Position numbers and translations under genes: made by a program | Notes under the pieces: generated by a model | The model's input: the letters and a program-made list of their open reading frames with translations, nothing else | The model's database searches: none | Told to the model about the DNA's origin: nothing | Source: Novosphingobium lindaniclasticum LE124 | GTDB taxonomy: Bacteria; Pseudomonadota; Alphaproteobacteria; Sphingomonadales; Sphingomonadaceae | Direction of reading: 5' to 3' | Assembly: GCF_000445125.1 (NCBI RefSeq) | Contig: NZ_ATHL01000076.1 | Location: 1 to 64,000, forward strand | DNA length: 64,000 bases | Shown here: positions 41,672 through 51,124 of the stretch, in pieces | Layout of the letters: every line of letters begins with the position of its first letter | Numbering within the stretch: position 1 is the first letter of the stretch

Positions 41672-44157
41672 TACCAGGACTTGCTCACGACCAGGCGGAA
41701 GTTGCGCCCGAAGATCGGACGGCCATAGATCGCCTCCGAGCTGCCTTGCCCTGCCAGCGAGTCCGTGCGGGTATTGCCCTCCGTCAGACCATGGGCATTG
41801 AACAGGTTGTCGCCCACGACCTGCATCTGCCACGTTCCGTGCGTGACGGTGAAGCCCGCTCCGATCGTGCCATAGGCGGGCAGCGCCGTATTGTTGTAGA
41901 GGTCGACGAAGCGCTTGCCCATGTAGGTGTAGCGTCCATAGAGGGAGATGTCCGTGTCGCCGGTCGAGAAGTCGAAGCTGGGGCGGATGTTGCCGTAGAC
42001 CTTCGGCTGGCGAACGATCTGGTTGCCTTCCGCCTGCTCCGGGTCGGCGCCGGTGCTGCTCTGGAAGTTCTTGTACTGGGGGTCGCTGACGGTCAGGGCG
42101 CCGTTCAGGGTGAACCACGGCGTGACCGACCAGGCGCCGTCGAACTCGATGCCCTTGACCTGCGCCTCGCCGATGAAGGGCACGTTGACGTCGTTGCGAC
42201 CGGTGGTGGGATCGAATGCAAGGAACGAGGCATTGAGCGGGTCGAAGTTGGTGTAGAAGCCCGTCACGTAGAGATAGGAACGGCCGGAGGCGAACTTGAG
42301 GCCGGCTTCGAACTGGTCCGCCACGGTGGTGATGATGGTGGGATTGATGCTCATGACGGTCTGGACGCTGGGCGGCGTTTCGAGGTGCGAGGCGCGGCCG
42401 TAGATCCCGACGTGGCTGTTGAAGTCGTAGTTTGCGCCCACGGTCCAGTTGGTGACGTTGGGCTTGAGCTTCTGGTTCAGGATCACGCCGGTGAAGGCGC
42501 GGGTCGCGTCGTCGGCAAGCGTGGTCGCATCGCCCAGGTTGGCCTGCGCGGTAAGCGCGGCCCAGCCCTTGTAGCTATAGCGTTCATGGCGGATGCCACC
42601 GTCGATGCGCAGGCCGGGAACGATCTCCCAGGTGTCGTTGGCGTAGATAGCGAACATCTTGGCGTCGGAATCGCCCTGGTTCAGGGTCGCGGCGTAGTTG
42701 AGCACGCCGTTGTCGGTGACGCGTCCCACCACCGCACCGGCGGCATTGTAGCCTACCAGGTCGAGCGTGCGCGGTTCGCCCGCCACTTCGATCAGGTAGT
42801 TCTGGTAGAGCGTGCGGCTGTCTTCGCCGTAGAGGCTGCCATAGAGGCCCACCTTGATGTCGTGGGTACCGATGCCGGTGTCGAACTGCTTCGCCACCGC
42901 GAGATTGGCCTGGCCCGAGTAGAACTTGGAATGAATGTCGCGGTACTGGCCCTGCATCACCAGGCCCGAAGCCGAGTAGGGGTCGTATACCGTGTTGGTG
43001 CCGGCCAGAACGTATCCGAAGCGGGTGGCGCCGAACGGCGCGCCGCCGGCACGGTTCAGATATGTATTGGCGAAGACGTTGCCGTCCACCGGGTTGGTGG
43101 TCGAGTAGAACGCCGTGAAGTCGTTCTTGCCCTGGGTGTAACCGGCAGCGGCCGTGACCAGCCAGCCGTCGAAATCGCCTTCGTACTGGGCGCCGAAATT
43201 CACCATCCGCATGTGGCGGCCGTCGGAAAGGTCGCTGCTGCGGCTCTGAATCGCGCCGGTGCCGTCCCGATACTTCAGGTTGACGTGGCGGAAGGCTGGC
43301 GAGTTCATCGTGCCGGTGAAATAGTCGATGTACCGGTTCAGCGACTTGCTGGGATCGCGCGGGTCGTTGGTCGGAATCGGCAGGTAGAAGACGTTGTGAT
43401 CGTTGACGTAGTTGACGTTCAGCTTGATGAAGCCGTTGTCCAGCTCATGCTTGATGTTGGCGCGGATCTGGCCGCCCTTGTCGTTCGGGAAGCCGTTGTC
43501 GCGGTAGCCGTCATGGTAGCGCATGAAGCCGCCCACCGCGTAATAGGTCTTCTCGCCTAGCGCGCCGGCCTGGAAGGCGTCCAGGCGGTAGAGGCCGGTA
43601 TCGCCGAGCGTCACTTGCGCCTTGCCGCGGGCAACTTCGCTGCCGGTAACGGTGATCGCGTTGATGATGGCGCCCGAATAGCTGGCATAGACCGGCGCCG
43701 GACCGCCGCGCACCACTTCGACGCGCTCGGTCATGAGGTCGGGCTTCAGGATTGCATCGCCGCGGAAGAACACGCCGTCGTTCTCATGGAACAGCGGCAG
43801 GCCGTCCTGCTGGAAGCTCACGAAGCCGCCGTCGTTGGGCAGGCCGCGGATGCGGTAGATGTTCTGCACTTCGCCGCCGGTGATCTCGGTCTGGAAGCCG
43901 GGGAGCTGACCGATAAGGTCCGCGAAGTTCACCGGCGCGATCTTCTGCATGTCTTCCTGCGACACGGTGTTGATCGCGTAGGAAACGTCGAAGCGGCGCT
44001 GCGCACGCGTGGAGCCGGTGACGATGATGTCGTCGGAGGACGCATCCCGTTCGGCCGCGTCGGCGGGAGCGGCATCGGTTTGGGCCACGGCAGGCGCGGC
44101 GTAGACGGAACAGATGGCGGCAAGCGCCGAACCGGAAGCGAGAATGCTCTTGAGCAT
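41671..44157 (-). CDS. TonB-dependent outer-membrane receptor
   Basis: 828 residues, GAGGG before the ATG, signal peptide ending near APAVAQTD. A short TonB-box-like stretch (DDIIVTGST) and a plug domain with NFADLIGQLPGFQTE, IYRIRGLPNDGG, ERVEVVRGGPAPVYAS are followed by a 22-strand barrel. The C-terminus RPIFGRNFRLVVSKSW ends in an aromatic residue. Energised by TonB-ExbBD, it imports a scarce ligand. It is the first gene of an operon with DUF218 and nuclease genes and is divergent from a ROK regulator across a shared AT-rich region holding an operator candidate. A carbohydrate or nucleoside-type ligand is thus more likely than iron. Confidence 0.9.
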   Translation of the reverse strand: MLKSILASGSALAAICSVYAAPAVAQTDAAPADAAERDASSDDIIVTGSTRAQRRFDVSYAINTVSQEDMQKIAPVNFADLIGQLPGFQTEITGGEVQNIYRIRGLPNDGGFVSFQQDGLPLFHENDGVFFRGDAILKPDLMTERVEVVRGGPAPVYASYSGAIINAITVTGSEVARGKAQVTLGDTGLYRLDAFQAGALGEKTYYAVGGFMRYHDGYRDNGFPNDKGGQIRANIKHELDNGFIKLNVNYVNDHNVFYLPIPTNDPRDPSKSLNRYIDYFTGTMNSPAFRHVNLKYRDGTGAIQSRSSDLSDGRHMRMVNFGAQYEGDFDGWLVTAAAGYTQGKNDFTAFYSTTNPVDGNVFANTYLNRAGGAPFGATRFGYVLAGTNTVYDPYSASGLVMQGQYRDIHSKFYSGQANLAVAKQFDTGIGTHDIKVGLYGSLYGEDSRTLYQNYLIEVAGEPRTLDLVGYNAAGAVVGRVTDNGVLNYAATLNQGDSDAKMFAIYANDTWEIVPGLRIDGGIRHERYSYKGWAALTAQANLGDATTLADDATRAFTGVILNQKLKPNVTNWTVGANYDFNSHVGIYGRASHLETPPSVQTVMSINPTIITTVADQFEAGLKFASGRSYLYVTGFYTNFDPLNASFLAFDPTTGRNDVNVPFIGEAQVKGIEFDGAWSVTPWFTLNGALTVSDPQYKNFQSSTGADPEQAEGNQIVRQPKVYGNIRPSFDFSTGDTDISLYGRYTYMGKRFVDLYNNTALPAYGTIGAGFTVTHGTWQMQVVGDNLFNAHGLTEGNTRTDSLAGQGSSEAIYGRPIFGRNFRLVVSKSW

Positions 44158-44229
44158 CGGGGACCCTCATTTCGTTGCTAGTCACCGGAGAGGCGACGCG
44201 GGTGCCCTTGACGACGGGTCATGACGCTT

Positions 44230-44255
44230 TTAATTATTATTCATAAAATAATTAA
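44230..44255. promoter_or_regulatory. ROK-type operator candidate, TTAATTATT-N8-AATAATTAA
   Basis: Perfect 9-base inverted repeat with an 8-base spacer, in an AT-rich patch unlike the GC-rich surroundings. It lies 46 bases upstream of the ROK regulator start and 72 bases upstream of the divergent TonB receptor start. Known ROK repressors (NagC, Mlc, XylR) bind AT-rich dyads with TTATTT-like arms, so this probably is the regulator's own binding site controlling both directions. Confidence 0.65.
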
Positions 44256-44301
44256 TTATGACAATTCGAAGTCGGCCGCCTTCGGATATCGGAGCCCTTC
44301 C

Positions 44302-45414
44302 ATGCACTTGCCCGTTTTCGACAAGGACCAGCGCCGGATCGTGCAGGAACTGCGCAAATCCGGGCCACTGTCGCGCACCGCGCTGGCGAACCGGTTGGAG
44401 ATCAGCCCCGCAGCGCTGACGAAGCTGTCCCGCACCCTGCTGTCGATGGGTGTGGTCGAAGAACTGGACGATCCTGCCCATGCCGCGCGCGGACGTCCCG
44501 CGGTCCCACTGCAACTGGCATCGACCGGAGGCTATGCGATCGGGGCCACTGCGCATAAAGGCGTACTCGAACTGGCCCTTGTGGATTTTGCAGGGGCCAC
44601 GATCGGCATGCACCATGAGACCATCGCGCCGATCGATCCCAGGCAGTTCGCCCGCAAGCTGCGCGACCTGACGCACGAACTGATCGGCCGCTACAACCTG
44701 ATCGGACGGCGCATGCTCGGCATGGGCATAGCGGTGCCCGGACCGGCATTGTCGATCGAAGGAGAGCGCTGGAGCGTCGTCGATGCCCTGCCGGGATGGC
44801 GGGGCGCACCGCTGCGCGAGATCATGGCCGGGGAGCTGGCATGGCCGCTCTGGCTGGAAAACGATGCCAATGCCGCAGCGCTGGCAGAGTTCTATCTCGG
44901 CGGGCTGATGAGGGACTTTTCCACCGTGGTCGTCGTGTTGCTCGGCTACGGGATCGGCGCCGGGGTGATCGTCGACGGGCGGCTGGTTCGCGGACAGTAC
45001 GGCGTTGCGGGTGAGGTGGGCTGCCTGTTCCCGATGGATCGTCCCCGGCCCAGTCCTCTCGACTTGCTCGCCTGCCTGCGCGCGGAGGGCTGCGCGATCA
45101 CCTCGGTGGCGCAGATCGATGCTTCAGCCCTGGACCAGCGCGCCACCATCGAAGCCTGGATGGACCGGGCAGCGGGTCAACTCGAGGCGGTTTGCAACAA
45201 TGCCTTCGCCTGGCTCGATCCCGGCGCGATCGTGCTGGCCGGTCCCTTGCCTGCGGAGATCCTGCGCGGCCTGGAAGAGAGGTTGTCGCAGGCATTGCTG
45301 GCCAGCACGGTGGAAGGGCGCCGTCCGCCGGTTCGAGTGTCCGGCCTTGGCGGTTCGCCGATCACTCTCGGGGCGGCGCTTCTGCCGATCCACGCGCTGG
45401 GAGCGCGCGAATAG
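44302..45414 (+). CDS. ROK-family transcriptional regulator
   Basis: 370 residues. The ATG at 44302 has GGAG 7 bases upstream; the frame extends to 44221 but through the operator region. A winged helix-turn-helix at ~18-50 reads LSRTALANRLEISPAALTKL. The ROK sugar-kinase-like domain has GMGIAVPGP, DALPGWRGAPLRE, LENDANAAALAEFYLGG and GYGIGAGVIVDGRLVRG. The usual zinc motif CxCGxxGC after GEVG is missing: only one Cys is present in GEVGCLFPMDRP. It likely senses a sugar or sugar phosphate and represses the divergent TonB receptor operon and possibly the GPH symporter. Confidence 0.92.
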   Translation: MHLPVFDKDQRRIVQELRKSGPLSRTALANRLEISPAALTKLSRTLLSMGVVEELDDPAHAARGRPAVPLQLASTGGYAIGATAHKGVLELALVDFAGATIGMHHETIAPIDPRQFARKLRDLTHELIGRYNLIGRRMLGMGIAVPGPALSIEGERWSVVDALPGWRGAPLREIMAGELAWPLWLENDANAAALAEFYLGGLMRDFSTVVVVLLGYGIGAGVIVDGRLVRGQYGVAGEVGCLFPMDRPRPSPLDLLACLRAEGCAITSVAQIDASALDQRATIEAWMDRAAGQLEAVCNNAFAWLDPGAIVLAGPLPAEILRGLEERLSQALLASTVEGRRPPVRVSGLGGSPITLGAALLPIHALGARE

Positions 45415-45539
45415 AGCCGCAGCGTGCGGAACAAAGGCGGCGCAGCCGTCTTTTGCGGGAAATGAACAGGCTCTCGATTGACACGCGCGACGCTTTGCCC
45501 GCACGGCGTCCGAGCCTGTACCTCAAGGATGCTGCCGGT

Positions 45540-46997
45540 ATGGATCCAAGTTTGGCCATCGATTTCGAAGCGCTTTTTTCCCTTTCGCCCAACCCCTACA
45601 TCCTGCTCGACGGCAGCCTGACGATCGTCGGGATGAACGAGGCCTATCTCGAAGCGACGATACGGACACGAGAGGAACTGATCGGTCGCGGCATTTTCGA
45701 GGCATTTCCCAGTGAGCCGGGGTCGGAAAGCCGTGAACTGCTGGAAGCCTCCTTTGCACGCGTCATCTCGACCCGCGAGCGAGACGAGCTTGCCCTGATC
45801 CGCTACGACATCCGCGGCGACGACGGCGCGATGGAACGCCGGTACTGGAGCGCCACCCATACGCCTTTCCTGGGACCGGGCGGCGAGGTCGCCTTCATCC
45901 TGCAGCATACGGTGGACGTCACCGAGTTGCACGGCCTTCGCAAGCTGCGCGACGAGCGGCATCTAGTGAGCCGCGCGCGGGCCGTGCAGGCGCGCAACCG
46001 CGATCTGGCGGCGGAGAGCCAGCGGATCAAGGCGATGTTCGACCAGGCGCCGGGCTTCATCGCCATCGTAGATGGGCCGGATCACGTCTTCAGGATCGCC
46101 AACAAGGCCTATCGCCGCCTCACCGGGCAGCGCGTCATCATCGGCAGGACGGTCGCCGAAGCTCTGCCGGAAATGGTGGACCAAGGGCTGGTGGCCCTGC
46201 TCGACGAGGTCTATCGCACCGGTGAGCCCTACATCGGGCGCGGGGTCAGAGTGGCTTTCGCGGGCCTCGAGGAAGGTCTGCTGGAGCACCGCCACCTCGA
46301 CTTCATCTTCCAGCCGATTTTCGACGACGATGGCCGCGTCAGCCAGATTTTCGTGCAGGGGCAGGATGTCACCGAAGAAGTCGCGGCGCTGGAACGCCAG
46401 CAGCTGCTTATCGACGAGTTGAACCACCGGGTGAAGAACACCCTGGCGATCGTGCAGAGCCTTGCCACCCAGTCGTTCCGCGATCTGGATTCTTCCGGTG
46501 CGGCGCGCGAAGTCTTCGACGCACGCCTCAGGGCGCTGGCCTTGGCGCACGATGTCCTGACGGAGCGAAGCTGGCAGCCTGCCGAACTTGACGCGACGGT
46601 GCGGGGGACGCTCTCGGCAGCGCTGGGCGAGGCGATGGACCGGGTCTCGGCAGCGGGTCCGAAGGTCCTGCTCACGCCGCAAACCTCGGTGTCGATGGCC
46701 CTGGCGCTTCACGAACTTGCCACGAATGCGGTGAAATACGGCGCGCTGTCCCGCGGTGAGGGCGGCATCGATCTGACCTGGTATATCGAGGATGACGGCG
46801 GCCGGGAAAGACTGGTGCTGAAGTGGACCGAGAGTGGAGGCCCCCGTGTCGCGCCGCCCGAGCGGAGAGGGTTCGGCATGCGGCTGATCGAACGCACTTT
46901 CCTGGCTGACCAGGGAGTCTCGCTGCTCGATTTCGATCCCGCCGGGCTCCGCTGCCGGATATCCCTCGTCCTGCCGAAGACCGAGGACCTGCCCTGA
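45540..46997 (+). CDS. PAS-domain HWE-family sensor histidine kinase
   Basis: 485 residues from ATG at 45540 (AAGGA 10 bases upstream). An ATG at 45462 gives 26 more residues but lacks a well-placed ribosome site. PAS 1 (~5-125) opens FEALFSLSPNPYILLD; PAS 2 (~165-275) opens MFDQAPGFIAIVDG. The HWE kinase core has phosphoacceptor H296 in DELNHRVKNTLA, HELATNAVKYGALS, and the diagnostic W-x-E in LKWTESGGP, then GFGMRLIER. It is cytosolic and lacks membrane helices. HWE kinases act in light, stress and general stress signalling in alphaproteobacteria. No response regulator is adjacent. Confidence 0.92.
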   Translation: MDPSLAIDFEALFSLSPNPYILLDGSLTIVGMNEAYLEATIRTREELIGRGIFEAFPSEPGSESRELLEASFARVISTRERDELALIRYDIRGDDGAMERRYWSATHTPFLGPGGEVAFILQHTVDVTELHGLRKLRDERHLVSRARAVQARNRDLAAESQRIKAMFDQAPGFIAIVDGPDHVFRIANKAYRRLTGQRVIIGRTVAEALPEMVDQGLVALLDEVYRTGEPYIGRGVRVAFAGLEEGLLEHRHLDFIFQPIFDDDGRVSQIFVQGQDVTEEVAALERQQLLIDELNHRVKNTLAIVQSLATQSFRDLDSSGAAREVFDARLRALALAHDVLTERSWQPAELDATVRGTLSAALGEAMDRVSAAGPKVLLTPQTSVSMALALHELATNAVKYGALSRGEGGIDLTWYIEDDGGRERLVLKWTESGGPRVAPPERRGFGMRLIERTFLADQGVSLLDFDPAGLRCRISLVLPKTEDLP

Positions 46998-47017
46998 GAG
47001 CGCCGGCCGGCGCCCTC
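46996..47017. terminator. GC-rich hairpin between convergent HWE kinase and fumC genes
   Basis: Near-perfect hairpin: GAG, mismatch, GCGCC, loop GGCC, GGCGC, mismatch, CTC. It begins at the kinase stop and ends 11 bases before the fumC stop. No T-run follows on either strand, so it could be a factor-assisted or bidirectional termination or RNA-end structure. Confidence 0.35.
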
Positions 47018-47027
47018 GGGAGAGTAG

Positions 47028-48407
47028 TCAGACCATCGTTTCCGGCCGCACCAGGCGGTCGAACGTGGCATCGTCCACCAGGCCGAGTTCCAGCGCCGCC
47101 TCACGCAGGGTCTGGCCCTTCGCATGAGCGTGCTTGGCGATCCTGGCGGCGTTGTCGTAGCCGATCTCGGGCGCCAGCGCCGTCACCAGCATCAGCGAGC
47201 GCTCCAGAAGTTCGGCGATGCGCCCGCGGTTCGGCTCGATACCGTCCACGCAGCGTTCGGCAAAGCTGGTCATGCCGGTGGCGAGCAGTTCGATGGAGCG
47301 GATCACCGCCGCGCCGATCATCGGCTTGAACACGTTGAGTTCGAAGGCGCCCTGGAGTCCGCCCACGGTGACGGCCTGGTGGTTGCCGATCACTTGCGCC
47401 GCCACCATCGTCAGCATCTCGCACTGGGTTGGGTTGACTTTGCCGGGCATGATCGAACTGCCGGGCTCATTCGCCGGCAGATCCAGTTCGCCAAGTCCCG
47501 AGCGCGGGCCGGAGCCGAGCAGGCGGATGTCGTTGGCGATCTTGGTCAATGCCACCGCGAGCGTCGAGAGCGTGCCGGATAGCTGCACCAGCGCATCGTT
47601 GCTGGCTAGCGCCTCGAAAGTGTTCGGCGCCTTGACGAAGGCCTTGCCGGTCTGCTCGGCTAGATCGGCAGCGACCGCTTCGCCGAAGCCTTGCGGCGCA
47701 TTGAGGCCGGTGCCGACGGCGGTGCCGCCCTGGGCGAGCCGCAGCGCGCCTTTCTCGGCATCGCGGATACGCTGATAGGCATCGCGCAACTGCTGGACAT
47801 AGCCCGAGAACTCCTGGCCGAGCGTCAGGGGCGTCGCGTCCTGAAGGTGGGTGCGGCCGATCTTGACGATATCCGTCCATGCCTTGGCCTTGGCATCGAG
47901 CGAGGCGGTCAGCCGGTCGAGTGCCGGGACCAGCACGTCTTCCACCGTGACGACCGCGGCAACGTGCAGGGCGGTGGGGAAGCTGTCGTTGGAGGACTGG
48001 CCGCGATTGACGTGATCGTTGGGATGGACCGGGCTCTTGCCGCCGCGCTGGCCCGCCAGGATCTCGTTAGCTCGGCCGGCGATCACTTCGTTGACGTTCA
48101 TGTTGCTCTGGGTGCCGCTTCCGGTCTGCCAGATCACGAGCGGGAACTGATCGTCGAGCTTGCCTTCCACCACTTCCGTCGCGGCCATCTCGATGGCGTC
48201 CGCCAGTCTCTCGTCGAGGCCATGGGCGCGGTTTGCGCGGGCGGCGGCGAGCTTCACGCGGGCGAGAGCCCGGACGATCGGCAGCGGCATGCGCTCGCTG
48301 GAGGAGAAGGGGAAGTTCTCGATGCTGCGCTGCGTCTGAGCGCCCCAGTAGGCCGATGCGGGAACTTCGATTTCACCGATGCTGTCGGACTCGCGACGTG
48401 TATCCAT
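47028..48407 (-). CDS. fumC: Class II fumarate hydratase
   Basis: 459 residues. It interconverts fumarate and malate in the TCA cycle and is oxygen-stable (no iron-sulfur cluster). Diagnostic segments: [53 protein letters not shown], the catalytic His region [18 protein letters not shown] and the family signature [13 protein letters not shown] on the mobile catalytic loop. The length is that of typical FumC. It stands alone, convergent with the HWE kinase gene, and its upstream region is shared with the divergent S9 peptidase gene. Confidence 0.97.
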   Translation of the reverse strand: MDTRRESDSIGEIEVPASAYWGAQTQRSIENFPFSSSERMPLPIVRALARVKLAAARANRAHGLDERLADAIEMAATEVVEGKLDDQFPLVIWQTGSGTQSNMNVNEVIAGRANEILAGQRGGKSPVHPNDHVNRGQSSNDSFPTALHVAAVVTVEDVLVPALDRLTASLDAKAKAWTDIVKIGRTHLQDATPLTLGQEFSGYVQQLRDAYQRIRDAEKGALRLAQGGTAVGTGLNAPQGFGEAVAADLAEQTGKAFVKAPNTFEALASNDALVQLSGTLSTLAVALTKIANDIRLLGSGPRSGLGELDLPANEPGSSIMPGKVNPTQCEMLTMVAAQVIGNHQAVTVGGLQGAFELNVFKPMIGAAVIRSIELLATGMTSFAERCVDGIEPNRGRIAELLERSLMLVTALAPEIGYDNAARIAKHAHAKGQTLREAALELGLVDDATFDRLVRPETMV

Positions 48408-48686
48408 GGCCGTGACCGTCTCCTCTAGCGGACCGTCTGCTCGGGCCCGGTGGTTAAACTAGGATTTCCCTCGAAGGGTTCAATGGCGGCGGCATCGTGC
48501 GCCGAGGCCTCACATATGGCGGCACGCACAGTGCAATATGCGTCTCATGCCATATCACATGGCCATTTTGCACCCAGTCGGCAACGTGGCTTCCATTCTC
48601 GGCATCGTCCAGCCAAACGCCACCATTGCTTCGAGTTCGTAATACGGTATACGATTTTGATCTCTGTTTCTGTCGAGGTCGTTATC

Positions 48687-50960
48687 ATGTCGTTTGCTAG
48701 TCGCCGTGCCCGTCTCTGCGGATTGATGATCGCGGGCGGAGCGGCGCTGATCTCCGCCGGCGTGAATGCCGCCCCGAACAAAGCGGACATCCACCGCTCG
48801 CTGGCCCTGCGCGAAAGCTGGCAATACCTTACGCGCGATGTGGCTTGGCCTGCGCATTGGACTCCGGATGGAGCGGCCTTCTCCTATCGCAAGACGGTCG
48901 AAGGCGGTTTCGCTTTCGAGACCGTTGATGCCTGGTCGCTGTCGCGCAGCCCGGCGTTCGACCAGCAGCGCCTCGCCGCAACGCTGACCCAGGCTCTCGG
49001 TCGTCCTGTCGCTCCGCTGCGCTTGCCCTTCGAGGCATTCGACTATGCGGGAGACCGTCAGACGATCCAGTTCTGGCTGGGTGACGATGGCTGGCGCTGC
49101 ACGCTGACCGACTACGCTTGCGAGAGGCAGCAGGACCCGCGCCGTCCGCGCGGCTTCGGCGTCGTGCGCGACTTGTCGGTTCCCGCCGACAATCACCCGC
49201 GGCTCTCGCCGGATGGCAAGTGGGAAGCTCTGGTGGAGGACGATAATCTGATCGTCCGCCCGGCGGGAAGCAAAGAGGCGGTCCGCCTCAGTACCGACGG
49301 CTCCTCCGGCAACTTCTACGATCCCGAGACGATCGCCTGGTCCCCCGACAGCCGCCGCCTGATAATTTACCGGGTCCGGCCCGGCTATGCCCGCCAGGTC
49401 CTGCGCGTCGAGGCGGCGCCGGAAGGCAAGGGGCAACCGGCACTTCGCACGCAGCTTTATCCCAAGCCGGGCGATGCCATCGATCAGGAACAGCCGGTGC
49501 TGTTCGATGTCGCCGCGCGCCGCCAGATCGTGGTGGACCCCGCGCTGTTTCCCAACGCCTATGAACTGTCCGCCCCGCACTGGCGCGCGGACGGCAAGAG
49601 CGTGGCGTTCGACTACGTTCGCCGCGGTTTCGGGCAGGCGCGGATCGTTTCCGTCGATGCGGCCAGCGGCGCGGCCCATGCCGCCGTCACCGAGGATGCC
49701 AAGACATTCATCTATGCCGACCGCCGCTTCTCGCATGATGTGAAGGGACTGGGGCGGGAGATCGTCTGGGCTTCAGAGCGCGACGGCTGGAACCATCTCT
49801 ATCTGATCGACGGCCGCACCGGCAAAGTGAAGAACCGCATCACCAGTGGGCAGTGGGTGGTGCGCGACGTGGTGAAAGTAGACGACGAGAAGCGCCAGAT
49901 CTGGTTCGCCGCCAGCGGCGTCAATGCCGGGGAGGATCCGTACTTTCGCCACTACTACCGCATCGACTTCGATGGCCGCAACCTCACGCCGCTCACCCCC
50001 GAGCGCGCGGACCACACGGTCAGCTTTTCGCCCGATATGCAGTTCTACGTCGATACCTACTCGCGCGTGGATATGCCCAATGTCAGCGAACTCCACCGCA
50101 CCAGCGACGGAGCACTGGTGCAGACGGTCGCGAAGGGCGATATCAGCCGCCTCACCGCTGCCGGCTTCCGCGCACCCGAAGTCTTCACCGCCAAGGCCCG
50201 CGACGGCAAGACCGACATCTGGGGCCTCGTCGTGCGCCCGCGCGACTACGATCCGGCAAAAAGGTATCCGGTGATCGAGAACATCTACGCCGGGCCGCAT
50301 GACAGCTTCGTGCCCAAGAGCTTCTGGCCCTTCGGCTATCATTCCGGCGGCGACAAGGTGATCGGCATGCAGGCCCTGGCCGACCTCGGCTTCATCGTCG
50401 TGCAGATCGACGGCATGGGAACGGCCAACCGCTCCAAGGCGTTTCAGGACGTGGCCTGGAAGAACCTCCAGGATTCCGGCTTCCCGGACCGCATCCTCTG
50501 GCACAAGGCACTCGCGGCGAGGGACCGCGCCTACGACATCAGCCGTGTCGGAATCTACGGTGCCTCGGCAGGCGGGCAGAGCACGCTCAACGCCCTGCTG
50601 TTCCATGGCGATTTCTACAAGGCCGGGGTCGCCATGGCGGGATGCTACGACAACCGCATGGACAAGATCAGCTGGAACGAGCAGTGGCTCGGCTGGCCGG
50701 TCGACAGGAGCTATGCCGATGCCTCGGGCGTGGACAATGCCGCGCGACTTCAGGGCAAGCTGTTCATGATCGTGGGCGAGCAGGACAGCAACGTCGATCC
50801 GGCTTCGACGATGCAGGTCGCCGATGCGCTGATCAAGGCGGACAAGGACTTCGATCTGCTGGTGGTGCCGGGCGGTGAGCATAGCGTGGGCCGCTCGACG
50901 GGGCCGATCGACTATGTGACGCGGCGCATGTCGGAATTCTTCATCCGCAGCTTGCAGTGA
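48687..50960 (+). CDS. S9 family dipeptidyl-peptidase (DPP4-like), exported
   Basis: 757 residues. The ATG at 48687 (GAGG 9 bases upstream) begins a signal peptide ending near AGVNAAPN; earlier in-frame starts would hide it. A DPP4 N-terminal beta-propeller occupies ~90-500 (LSPDGKWEALVEDDNL, IAWSPDSRRLIIY). The alpha/beta-hydrolase domain has nucleophile S627 in GIYGASAGGQS, D700 in GEQDSNVDP and H732 in PGGEHSVGR. The nucleophile elbow G-A-S-A-G-G differs from the usual GWSYGG, which suggests a divergent subgroup. It is likely periplasmic and releases dipeptides from oligopeptide N-termini. Confidence 0.92.
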   Translation: MSFASRRARLCGLMIAGGAALISAGVNAAPNKADIHRSLALRESWQYLTRDVAWPAHWTPDGAAFSYRKTVEGGFAFETVDAWSLSRSPAFDQQRLAATLTQALGRPVAPLRLPFEAFDYAGDRQTIQFWLGDDGWRCTLTDYACERQQDPRRPRGFGVVRDLSVPADNHPRLSPDGKWEALVEDDNLIVRPAGSKEAVRLSTDGSSGNFYDPETIAWSPDSRRLIIYRVRPGYARQVLRVEAAPEGKGQPALRTQLYPKPGDAIDQEQPVLFDVAARRQIVVDPALFPNAYELSAPHWRADGKSVAFDYVRRGFGQARIVSVDAASGAAHAAVTEDAKTFIYADRRFSHDVKGLGREIVWASERDGWNHLYLIDGRTGKVKNRITSGQWVVRDVVKVDDEKRQIWFAASGVNAGEDPYFRHYYRIDFDGRNLTPLTPERADHTVSFSPDMQFYVDTYSRVDMPNVSELHRTSDGALVQTVAKGDISRLTAAGFRAPEVFTAKARDGKTDIWGLVVRPRDYDPAKRYPVIENIYAGPHDSFVPKSFWPFGYHSGGDKVIGMQALADLGFIVVQIDGMGTANRSKAFQDVAWKNLQDSGFPDRILWHKALAARDRAYDISRVGIYGASAGGQSTLNALLFHGDFYKAGVAMAGCYDNRMDKISWNEQWLGWPVDRSYADASGVDNAARLQGKLFMIVGEQDSNVDPASTMQVADALIKADKDFDLLVVPGGEHSVGRSTGPIDYVTRRMSEFFIRSLQ

Positions 50961-51030
50961 GATGATGCAGGTTGGACCTATGGCTTCGTCACGTCGCCAG
51001 CCATGACCTGGACGCCGGGGCCAGGCACTG

Positions 51031-51061
51031 TCGTCATCCTGGAACGCTTTCGGGATGACGA
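51031..51061. terminator. Strong intergenic hairpin between convergent genes
   Basis: The arms TCGTCATCCTGGAA and TTTCGGGATGACGA pair over ~14 positions (two G-T pairs) around a 3-base loop CGC. It lies 70 bases after the S9 peptidase stop and 64 bases from the EF-hand gene stop. There is no T-run, so it may be a mobile palindromic intergenic repeat acting as an RNA-end signal rather than a classical terminator. Confidence 0.45.
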
Positions 51062-51124
51062 TCTGTGCATGGAGGGCGAGGCAATCGGTTGGCAAGACGG
51101 GACTGTCGCACCGCCTGCTGCTTC

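Noticed and set aside
48638..48654. GTATAC-containing palindrome upstream of the S9 peptidase gene
   Set aside because: Short and imperfect. It could be a GntR-type site, but no regulator or second copy supports it.
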